Shown here one piece after another: positions 51,530-57,893 of a stretch of DNA of 64,000 nt. The first letter of the stretch is position 1. The number at the start of each line of letters is the position of its first letter. The notes below the pieces were generated by a model. That model saw only the letters and a list, made by a program, of their open reading frames with translations, did not search any database and had not been told where the DNA came from. The stretch spans positions 1 to 64,000 of the forward strand of contig RXJV01000121.1 of assembly GCA_003963075.1 (NCBI GenBank). The letters run 5' to 3'. The translations under genes were made by a program, and so were the position numbers. This stretch comes from Burkholderiales bacterium. Its GTDB lineage: Bacteria; Pseudomonadota; Gammaproteobacteria; Burkholderiales; Burkholderiaceae_C.

Positions 51530-51607
51530 TCACGCCGGGGTGTCGGTCGGGATGCCGAGGCGATACCAGTCCAGCCGGCGGGTCAGGGTCATCACCAGGG
51601 CCAGCAT
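51530..51607 (-). CDS. Possible 25-residue small protein or gene remnant
   Basis: A 25-codon frame from ATG 51607 with GGGGAG five bases before it, encoding a hydrophobic start (MLALVMTLT) followed by RRLDWYRLGIPTDTPA. The hydrophobic-then-basic-aromatic order looks like the last helix and tail of a membrane transporter, so it may be a leftover of a deleted gene between marC and the GMC gene. The good ribosome binding site argues for a small protein instead. No family recognised. Confidence 0.25.
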   Translation of the reverse strand: MLALVMTLTRRLDWYRLGIPTDTPA

Positions 51608-51653
51608 GGCGCTCCCCGGGGCGCGTTACCGCTGAAGCCGCAGGACCAAGGCG

Positions 51654-52295
51654 TCAGCTGATCGAGCGTGCCGACAGCACGGGGAAGAGCTTGATCAGCC
51701 CGTCGCTGAACAGCTCGACGGCCAATGCGGCGAGGATCAGGCCCATCAGCCGGGTCATGATGCTGATGCCGGTCTGGCCCAGCGCCTTGGCGATCTTGCT
51801 GCTGGCCGAGAAGGTCGCGAAGGTCACTGCCGCCACCACGACGCCATAGCCGCACAGCACGGCCAGCTCCCACCAGTGGCGGGTCTTGTCGGCGTAGATG
51901 ACCATGGTGGAGATCGTGGCCGGGCCGGTCAGCAGGGGGATGGCCAGCGGCACGACGGCGATGCTGGCGCCGGCGTCCACCTTGCTGGAGCCCTCGGACA
52001 CGTCTTCCTTGCGCGCCTCGGCCGGCTGGGCGTTGAGCATCTGCAGCGAGCTGATCAGCAGCAGGCAGCCGCCGCCCACCTGGAAGCTTGCCAGAGAGAT
52101 GCTGAAGAACTCGATGATCCTCAAGCCGAACAGCGCGGACAGCGCGATCACGATGCCGGCGGTGCTCGCGCTGACCCAGATGGTCTTGCGGCGCTGCTCG
52201 CGGGTGAAGCTGCTCGTGAAGTGGATGAAGAAGGGGACCACGCCGACAGGGTTGACGATGGCCAGCAGCGCAACGAGGGGCTTGTAGATGTCCAT
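51654..52295 (-). CDS. MarC family integral membrane protein
   Basis: 213 residues with six hydrophobic segments: YKPLVALLAIVNPVGVVPFFIHFTS (the family signature NPVG-x-P-x-F), IVIALSALFGLRIIEFF, SLASFQVGGGCLLLISSLQML, VPLAIPLLTGPATISTMVIYA, LAVLCGYGVVVAAVTFATF, and a last helix ending ELFSDGLIKLFPVL. MarC was once thought linked to multiple antibiotic resistance but its function is open; it may be an amino acid or metabolite exporter. It lies in the same direction as the GMC gene. Confidence 0.92.
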   Translation of the reverse strand: MDIYKPLVALLAIVNPVGVVPFFIHFTSSFTREQRRKTIWVSASTAGIVIALSALFGLRIIEFFSISLASFQVGGGCLLLISSLQMLNAQPAEARKEDVSEGSSKVDAGASIAVVPLAIPLLTGPATISTMVIYADKTRHWWELAVLCGYGVVVAAVTFATFSASSKIAKALGQTGISIMTRLMGLILAALAVELFSDGLIKLFPVLSARSIS

Positions 52296-52335
52296 GGCGG
52301 GTGATTGTGGCGGGTGGCCCGGCCCTGCGGCGGCT

Positions 52336-53112
52336 TCAGCGCGCTTGCGCGAGCTCGCACAGATAGTCCAGCCCCGCCGCGCCCCGTGCGCCCCACCAGC
52401 TCAGCAGCTCGCCATCCACGAGCTGCACCCGGGCCTGCGGGCACAGGGCCTGCGCTTCGGCCAGGTGCTCGGGGCCGAAGCGGTAGGGCTCGGAGCTGAG
52501 CAGCACGCGGTCGATCTGCCGCAGCCAGGGCTCGCTGCCGGTCAGCGCCGGGTAGCGGCCGGCGCCGTGTTCGCCGCCGAGCAGGTCGGGCCAGGTCTGC
52601 CAGCCGGCTTCGGCCAGCAGCGTCGAGATGTAGGTATCGCGCGCCACCGTCATCCAGGGCTCGCGCCAGATCAGGTAGAGCACCCGCTCGCCCGGCCAGG
52701 CCTGCTGGCGGCAGCGCGCCAGTGCGGCGGCGAACTCGGCGGACAGGGCCGCTGCGCGTTCGTTGACGCCGGGCACGTTGGCGAAGGCGGCGCGCAACTG
52801 CTCGAACAGCGCGAGGTTGTCCTCGGGGCGGGTCGGGTGGGTGACGATGAGCTCGGGCACGAACTCGCGCAGCGCCTCGGCCGTCTCGCGGCGGTTCTCG
52901 TCGATGTTGACGACGACATGCGTCGGCGCGAGGCGGCGCAGCTTGTCGAGGTTCACGTCCTTGGTGCCGCCGACCTTGGGCACCGCCCGGACCGCGTCCG
53001 CCGGATGGATGCAGAAGCCGGTGCGCGCCACCAGGCAGGGCCCCAGGCCCAGGGCCACCAGCGTTTCGGTGGCGCTGGGCACCAGCGACGCGATGCGTGG
53101 CGCCGCCGTCAT
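52336..53112 (-). CDS. BtuF-like cobalamin/metal-binding periplasmic-type protein
   Basis: 258 residues from ATG 53112. Helical-backbone metal-receptor fold: RIASLVPSATETLVALGLG, VVVNIDENRRETAEAL, VLYLIWREPWMTVARDTYISTLLAEAGW, and VQLVDGELLSWWGARG. It most resembles the cytosolic-looking BtuF/helical backbone proteins that lack a signal peptide; indeed no signal peptide is visible, so it may not be exported. Its start overlaps the stop of the membrane protein gene before it (ATGA at 53112-53109), so they may work together in uptake. Confidence 0.82.
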   Translation of the reverse strand: MTAAPRIASLVPSATETLVALGLGPCLVARTGFCIHPADAVRAVPKVGGTKDVNLDKLRRLAPTHVVVNIDENRRETAEALREFVPELIVTHPTRPEDNLALFEQLRAAFANVPGVNERAAALSAEFAAALARCRQQAWPGERVLYLIWREPWMTVARDTYISTLLAEAGWQTWPDLLGGEHGAGRYPALTGSEPWLRQIDRVLLSSEPYRFGPEHLAEAQALCPQARVQLVDGELLSWWGARGAAGLDYLCELAQAR

Positions 53113-54008
53113 CGCGGCTCGGTCAGCGCGAGGTAGACCGCGCAGCAGCCGCGCAGCCAGACCAGGGTCGGCAGCACCAGGGCCAGCGCGAACACCACGC
53201 CGCCGCCGATCAATGCCGCCAGGCCGAGGTTGCCACCCTGCAGCGGCACGCCGCTGGCACCCAGGGCGCGTGGGCCCAGGCCCATGACGCCGGCCAGCAG
53301 CTGGCGCGCCGGCAGCTCGACACCGCCACCGAGGATGGCCAGGCTCGCCAGCAACTGGCTGCCGCTGACGATGACGAAGCTGACCGCCGCGGTCGCCAGC
53401 GCCACGAGCAGATAGACCAAGGCCATCAGCAGGGCGGTCTCGGGCAGGTCGCGCCGCAGCCGTTCGCGCAGGAAGCGCAGCACGCCGGCGTTGGGGCCGC
53501 CGGCCCAGACGGCGGGCCCGGCGAGCGGGCCGACCAGCATGACGAGCACGAAGCTGATGCCGCCCAGCATCAGCACGCCCGCCGGCAGCACGATGGCCAG
53601 CAGCGGCGCACCGACCGCCGGGAGATGGGTTGCCCGCAGCAGGCCGGCCAGCACCGCCACCGCCATGCCGGCCAGCAACACGCAGGCCAGCAGGGCGAGC
53701 AGCACGCGATGACCGCAGCGCAGCGCGTCCAGCAGGGCGTCCTGGGGGTCGCGCACCGGCAGCGCCCGTGCCTGGTCCATCAGCATCAGGCCGGTGGCAT
53801 TGACGCTGAAAAAGGCGACAGCCAGCGCCAGGCCCATCCACAGCGCGCTGATCAGCTCGTCGCCGCGCAGCAGCGCCGACTGCGCCGAGGCGAGCATCAG
53901 CCCGGCCATGCAAAAACCGGCCAGCAGGCCGTAGAGCGCGCGCAGATTGCGCACGGCGTCGATGCTGGACAGGACGCGGGCGAGGGCGGGAAGCAGCGGA
54001 ATCGTCAT
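53109..54008 (-). CDS. Polytopic membrane protein of unknown function
   Basis: 299 residues from ATG 54008 (MTIPLLPALARVLSSIDAVRN). Six or more hydrophobic segments, including ALYGLLAGFCMAGLMLASA, ALWMGLALAVAFFSVNATGLMLMD, LLALLACVLLAGMAVAVLAGLL, ISFVLVMLVGPLAGPA, and a final LAALIGGGVVFALALVLPTLVWL. I do not recognise a family. Translational coupling to the BtuF-like gene is clear, but it does not look like BtuC. The open frame further upstream to 54326 crosses the RRM gene leader and is rejected. Confidence 0.75.
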   Translation of the reverse strand: MTIPLLPALARVLSSIDAVRNLRALYGLLAGFCMAGLMLASAQSALLRGDELISALWMGLALAVAFFSVNATGLMLMDQARALPVRDPQDALLDALRCGHRVLLALLACVLLAGMAVAVLAGLLRATHLPAVGAPLLAIVLPAGVLMLGGISFVLVMLVGPLAGPAVWAGGPNAGVLRFLRERLRRDLPETALLMALVYLLVALATAAVSFVIVSGSQLLASLAILGGGVELPARQLLAGVMGLGPRALGASGVPLQGGNLGLAALIGGGVVFALALVLPTLVWLRGCCAVYLALTEPR

Positions 54009-54229
54009 CGGGGCGGCATGGTATCGATGACGCCGCCATGAGAGGCGGGCATCGACAGGGTTTGTGCTAGCTCGGAAAAACAACAGTCCTCGGAGTGCCT
54101 TCCCGCAATTCTTGACCCCGCCACCATAATTGATCGCCTGTGTCTGGACGCCGCACCTTCGCTTGAATGGTTCACGATGGGTTGAAGCTCCACATGGTTT
54201 TTTGGTTTTGAGTAGAGAAGGGCTTCCCC

Positions 54230-54733
54230 ATGGGAAACAAGCTTTATGTGGGCAATCTGGCCTACAGCGTGCGTGACGAATCGTTGCAAGAAGCGTTTGG
54301 TCAGTTTGGTACGGTGACCTCCGCAAAGGTCATGATGGACCGTGAAACCGGCCGCTCCAAGGGTTTCGGCTTTGTCGAAATGGGCTCGGATGCCGAGGCG
54401 CAAGCCGCCATCAACGGCATGAACGGCCAGGCCCTGGAAGGCCGTGCCATCGTCGTGAACGAGGCTCGTCCGCGTGAAGAGCGCCCGGGCGGCTTTGGCG
54501 GCGGCGGCCGTGGCGGCTTCGGCGGCGGTGGTGGTTACGGCGGCGGTGGCGGCGGCCGCTCCGGCGGTGGCGGCTACGGCGGCGGTGGTGGCGGCGGCTA
54601 CGGCGGTGGCGGCGGTGGCCGCTCCGGTGGTGGCGGCTACGGCGGCGGCGGTGGCGGCTACGGCGGTGGCGGCGGTGGCCGCCCCGGTGGCGGCGGTGGC
54701 TACGGCGGCGGTGGCCGTTCCGGCGGCTACTGA
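54230..54733 (+). CDS. Glycine-rich RNA-binding protein with one RRM domain
   Basis: 167 residues. One RRM (1-80) with RNP2 KLYVGNLAYSV and RNP1 RSKGFGFVEM. The C-terminal half is almost pure Gly with regularly spaced Tyr and Arg-Ser (repeats of GYGGGGGGRSGGG type), like plant and cyanobacterial glycine-rich RNA-binding proteins. Such bacterial proteins often respond to cold and may phase-separate. The leader of about 220 bases before it (54009-54229) has no gene; it is AT-richer and holds a T-rich stretch (GGTTTTTTGGTTTTGAG) near 54197, as in some cold-regulated leaders. No convincing promoter hexamer pair was found. Confidence 0.92.
   Translation: MGNKLYVGNLAYSVRDESLQEAFGQFGTVTSAKVMMDRETGRSKGFGFVEMGSDAEAQAAINGMNGQALEGRAIVVNEARPREERPGGFGGGGRGGFGGGGGYGGGGGGRSGGGGYGGGGGGGYGGGGGGRSGGGGYGGGGGGYGGGGGGRPGGGGGYGGGGRSGGY
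54497..54730 (+). repeat. Glycine-codon tandem repeat region within the RRM gene
   Basis: Tandem GGCGGCGGT-type units encode the Gly/Tyr/Arg-Ser tail. Three near-identical blocks with GGCCGCTCCGG or GGCCGCCCCGG punctuate it. Such a repeat is prone to length changes by slippage. Repeats of this kind are coding, so it is not a CRISPR array. Confidence 0.85.
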
Positions 54734-54760
54734 TCCCCTGGCCTTCGGGCATCAATGAAC

Positions 54761-54780
54761 AAGGCGCCTTCGGGCGCCTT
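54761..54780 (+). terminator. Hairpin downstream of the RRM gene
   Basis: AAGGCGCC (54761-54768), loop TTCG, GGCGCCTT (54773-54780): eight perfect pairs with a stable UUCG tetraloop, 28 bases after the stop. The following GTGCGTTTCT has no strong T-run. It stands between two convergent genes, so it probably ends both transcripts. Confidence 0.65.
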
Positions 54781-54827
54781 GTGCGTTTCTGGCCTGCCTG
54801 CGCGGCGCGCGCGCCGGATCGCGCGCC

Positions 54828-57128
54828 TCAGTAGCCGACGCTGGCCTTGGCGAACAGCTCGCTTGACCGCAGCGCGCCGGGCTGGCCCTGGCTGGCGTTG
54901 AACCCCAGGCTCAGCACCCGCGCGATGCCCAGGCGGTGCTGGAACATCACGGACAGCACCCGCCCGCTCTCTTGCTGGGCCGCGAGGCCGGCGTCCGCGT
55001 CGGCGCGGCGCGTGAAGCGAGTGCGCTGGTGGATGAGGCGCAGCGAATCACGCGGGCTCAGGTGCAGCACCAGCAGGGTCTGCGCGCTGCGGTCGGTGAA
55101 GGCGCGACGGCCATCGGGCGAGTTCACCCAGCCCAGCGCGAGCCGCTGGTCCAGTTCCAGCCACCAGCCGCCCGGCAGGGGCGTGCGCCACTGGGCCTGC
55201 CCATGCCCCTGGGCGCCTGGCCCGACGCGGTCGGCTTCGACGTCCAGCCGCCGGCCCCATTCCAGCTCGGCATTCACCAGGGTCAGCAGCTCGCCCGGGT
55301 TGGACTCGAAGCCCAGCAGCAGGGTGCGCGTGGCATGCAGCGCGCCGCCGTTGCGGGCGCGGTGGCTGTCCAGGCCGACATGACCCCAGACGCCGGTGTT
55401 GCGTGCGGCGGAGAACCAGAAGCCGGGCTGCAACTGGCGGTCGACGACCTGCCCGGCCGCCACACCGAGCAGTGGGTCGGCCAGCGTGCGGGTTTCCTGC
55501 AGCTTCAGCTGGGCTTCGCGCTCGTGCAGGTCCAGGCCCGCGAGCTCGCGCGGCCCCAGGCGCAGAGCGCCAAAGGCGGTGGCGCGGCGCACGCCGCTCT
55601 GGCTGACGAAGCCGTTGTCATTGGCAAAGCGCGGGCTGATCTGCTCCAGGTTGACATGGGCCGCCCACTGGGCATCGCGGTGGCGCCAGCCGACCCAGGC
55701 CCGGTGGCCGCGGTCGCTGCCGACCCGCTGCACCCGGCCGTCGTCGTCCAGGCCCAGCGTCGTGGACGACAGCAGCAGATGGCCGCGCCACTGGTCGCTG
55801 TCGCCGGCCCGCCAGACCGCGTCGCTGCCCGCGACCTGGGTGATCAGTCCCTGGCCGAAATCGCGCAGCGACACCAGGCCCGCCAGGCCCACGGAGTCGA
55901 GCTGCAGGCGGCCGCGCGCGAAGCTCGCCAGCGAGCCGGGCGGCTGCACGCCCCGGCGCGTGGAGAACGCACCGGCCCGCAGCAGCGCGCCACCGCCGGC
56001 ATCGCGCAGATGCAGGGCCGTGGCCTCGGCGTCGGCGCCGCGCCAGGTGGCGCGCAGGCCCCAGTCGGGGTCGGTGATGGCGCGGCTGTAGAAGGCCGCC
56101 AGGCTGCGGTTCTCGCCGGAGTCATCGGGCTGTGTCGGGCCGACGACATCGGCGCTCTCCAGGAAGAAGGGGCGCTTCTCGGGCACGCTCAGCGCGAAGC
56201 GGGTGTTGCCGGCGAGCTGGGGCTCATCGAGTTCCACCTGCGAGAAGTCGGGGTTGAGCGTGGCGTCGATGACCCAGTCGGCGCGCGGCCGCCACTTGAT
56301 CTCGGCGCCCAGCGAGGCCTTGCGCGAACGCCGGCTGCCCTCGGCATCGCTGCTGTTGCGCGTGCTGCGCAGCGTGAGCTCGGGCCGCAGCGACAGGAAG
56401 CTGCGCTCGCGCACCTGCTCCACCAGGTCGCCCAGGCCGTCCAGCGGCTGCAGCTCGGCGATGAAGCTCAAGGCATCCTTGGTCAAGGCCGGGGTGCTGA
56501 CGTCGAGCCGGCGGTCTTCGCGCGGGATGTTGCGTGCGATCAGCAGGCGCCAGGGCGCGCCGTCGGCATGCGGGAAGCGCAGCGCGGCCAGCGGCCAGCG
56601 CAGCTCGACGCTGTAGCCGTCCGGCAGCAGGGCCGCGGCGGCCTCGACGTCGAAGTCGGGGGCCGAGTCGTCGCCGTCGTCCTCGGCACTGAAGAGACCG
56701 TCTTCGATCGTGCCGGCCGCGCTGACGCGCACGAACTGGGCGCTGCGGCGGTGGCCGACCGGGTCGATATAGACCGCGACGAAGTCCTGGTCGCCCTTGA
56801 CCTGGTCGCGCCGGGCCAGCGGTGCACGGATGCGCTCGGGGGCCGGGTCCCAGGCGCGGATGCCAAACACCAGGGCGTCCTCGGTGACCAGCACCTGCAC
56901 CGTGGTGCGCCAACGCGCAGCCTGCTTGTCGACCGGCAGGAATTGCACGAAATGCTCGTAGACGGGCGCGCGCTGCCAGGCCGGGTCGTCGAGCCGGCCG
57001 TCGATGACCGGCGGCGCCTCGTTGGCTGGCAGGCGCAGCGCGGTGGGGTTGGCCAGGGGCGCGGTGTGCGCGGGTGCGCCCAGCGCGAGGCCCAGGGCGA
57101 AGCCCAGGCCACAGAGGCGGAGTGTCAT
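54828..57128 (-). CDS. DUF5916 outer-membrane-type protein with N-terminal CBM9-like domain
   Basis: 766 residues: signal peptide (to about 23), a carbohydrate-binding family 9-like domain (about 30-225; APPVIDGRLDDPAWQRAP, VFGIRAWDPAPERI, YSVELRWPLAALRFP), and a DUF5916 region of repeating beta strands (NPDFSQVELDEPQLAGNTRFALSVPEKRPFFLESADV) ending in an aromatic C-terminus (KASVGY), typical of outer-membrane beta barrels. It is often found near carbohydrate-use or surface genes. Upstream lies a leader with a sigma70-like promoter, an eight-codon frame and a hairpin, which suggests control at the leader. Confidence 0.85.
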   Translation of the reverse strand: MTLRLCGLGFALGLALGAPAHTAPLANPTALRLPANEAPPVIDGRLDDPAWQRAPVYEHFVQFLPVDKQAARWRTTVQVLVTEDALVFGIRAWDPAPERIRAPLARRDQVKGDQDFVAVYIDPVGHRRSAQFVRVSAAGTIEDGLFSAEDDGDDSAPDFDVEAAAALLPDGYSVELRWPLAALRFPHADGAPWRLLIARNIPREDRRLDVSTPALTKDALSFIAELQPLDGLGDLVEQVRERSFLSLRPELTLRSTRNSSDAEGSRRSRKASLGAEIKWRPRADWVIDATLNPDFSQVELDEPQLAGNTRFALSVPEKRPFFLESADVVGPTQPDDSGENRSLAAFYSRAITDPDWGLRATWRGADAEATALHLRDAGGGALLRAGAFSTRRGVQPPGSLASFARGRLQLDSVGLAGLVSLRDFGQGLITQVAGSDAVWRAGDSDQWRGHLLLSSTTLGLDDDGRVQRVGSDRGHRAWVGWRHRDAQWAAHVNLEQISPRFANDNGFVSQSGVRRATAFGALRLGPRELAGLDLHEREAQLKLQETRTLADPLLGVAAGQVVDRQLQPGFWFSAARNTGVWGHVGLDSHRARNGGALHATRTLLLGFESNPGELLTLVNAELEWGRRLDVEADRVGPGAQGHGQAQWRTPLPGGWWLELDQRLALGWVNSPDGRRAFTDRSAQTLLVLHLSPRDSLRLIHQRTRFTRRADADAGLAAQQESGRVLSVMFQHRLGIARVLSLGFNASQGQPGALRSSELFAKASVGY

Positions 57129-57215
57129 GGCGAAACGGAATGTGGGCCGCGATGCGGGCGGCCGCGAGGATCGAGCGGGGCCGCACCTTGCAGCGCAGCG
57201 GGCAGCCGGCGGGCG

Positions 57216-57237
57216 GCACTGACGGCGTCGTCAGTGC
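57216..57237 (-). promoter_or_regulatory. Hairpin in the leader of the DUF5916 gene
   Basis: GCACTGACG (57216-57224), loop GCGT, CGTCAGTGC (57229-57237): nine perfect pairs. It lies eight bases downstream of the small leader frame's stop and about 90 bases before the DUF5916 start. No T-run follows on the minus strand, so it is more like an attenuator or stability element than a terminator. Confidence 0.5.
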
Positions 57238-57244
57238 GGGGGCG

Positions 57245-57271
57245 TTAGCAGGGGTGAAGCACCTGGGCCAT
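57245..57271 (-). CDS. Possible eight-residue leader peptide
   Basis: ATG 57271 follows a near-perfect Shine-Dalgarno (AAGGAGG at 57283-57277, spaced five bases) and encodes MAQVLHPC then TAA. The hairpin at 57216-57237 follows at once. The strength of the ribosome binding site, better than that of most genes in the window, is the main support. It may regulate the DUF5916 gene by ribosome position. Confidence 0.35.
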   Translation of the reverse strand: MAQVLHPC

Positions 57272-57321
57272 GGGGTCCTCCTTCGCCGCCGTGTCGGTCG
57301 GCATTGGGCATGAAGGCGCGC

Positions 57322-57351
57322 AGTGTAGCCAGTGGCCTCAGGCGCCGCCAA
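57322..57351 (-). promoter_or_regulatory. Putative sigma70-type promoter for the DUF5916 leader
   Basis: On the minus strand TTGGCG (57351-57346) and TACACT (57327-57322) are 18 bases apart. Transcription would start near 57315, giving a leader of about 185 bases that includes the small frame and the hairpin. It overlaps the end of the sigma factor gene. Confidence 0.4.
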
Positions 57352-57865
57352 GGCGTGACTTCAGCCACGCGCGCGCGGCCACCCAATCGCGCTTGACGGT
57401 GGCGGGCGAGCAGCCCAGCGCGTCGGCGATCTCCTCCACCTCCAGCCCACCGAAGTAGCGCATCTCAACGACGCGGGCGGCCCGTTCGTCGAGCTGGGCG
57501 AATTCTTCGAGTGCGCGGTGCAGGTCCAGCAGCTCCAGCGGTGCCGCCGCCGCATCGTCGGCCACCCACTCTGCGGCGGACAGCGTGACGAGTTCGGCGC
57601 TGCGCTTGTCGGCAGCGCGAGCCAGGGCGTGATCGACGAGGATGCGCCGCATCATCGTCGCGGCCATGGCCAGGAAGTGGCCGCGGCCCTGCCACTGGTC
57701 CAGCCGCTGGGCCGCCAGGCGCTCGTAGGCGGCGTGGGTCAGTGACGTGGCCGACAGCGTATGGCCCGGCCGCTCGTGGCGCAGCCGCCCGCGGGCGAGC
57801 TGGCGCAACTCGGCATACAGCTCGGCGAACAGCGCGTCGGTGTTTGCATCCTTGTGGGCGTCCAT
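57338..57865 (-). CDS. ECF-type RNA polymerase sigma factor (TIGR02999-like)
   Basis: 175 residues. Sigma2 region with LYAELRQLARGRLRHERPGHTLSATSLTHAAYERL and GRGHFLAMAATMMRRILVDHA, sigma4 region with FAQLDERAARVVEMRYFGGLEVEEIADALGCSPATVKRDW. The acidic residues that ordinary ECF factors have in region 2.2 (the D-x-x-Q-E type motif) are replaced here by S-A-T-S-L-T-H-A-A-Y, as in ECF factors that need phosphorylation by a Ser/Thr kinase. The gene is divergent from, and only 23 bases from, a Ser/Thr kinase gene, with no anti-sigma gene beside it. Confidence 0.9.
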   Translation of the reverse strand: MDAHKDANTDALFAELYAELRQLARGRLRHERPGHTLSATSLTHAAYERLAAQRLDQWQGRGHFLAMAATMMRRILVDHALARAADKRSAELVTLSAAEWVADDAAAAPLELLDLHRALEEFAQLDERAARVVEMRYFGGLEVEEIADALGCSPATVKRDWVAARAWLKSRLGGA

Positions 57866-57893
57866 CGCACGCGAGGATAGTGCGTGCGATGGA
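57861..57893. promoter_or_regulatory. Perfect 12-bp inverted repeat spanning both start codons of the sigma/kinase pair
   Basis: TCCATCGCACGC (57861-57872), nine bases, GCGTGCGATGGA (57882-57893). The left arm holds the sigma factor ATG (57865-57863), the right arm the kinase ATG (57889-57891), and both genes start Met-Asp-Ala. GAGGA inside the loop could be the kinase ribosome binding site; no equivalent exists for the sigma gene. The element may be an operator, or RNA hairpins that hide both starts. Confidence 0.6.

Noticed and set aside
54497-54730. CRISPR-like repetition
   Set aside because: Repeats are contiguous coding units without spacers.
54411-54758. His/Arg-rich minus frame and Ala/Val-rich plus frame over the glycine-rich tail
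   Set aside because: Alternative readings of the glycine-codon repeat; composition is repeat-driven.
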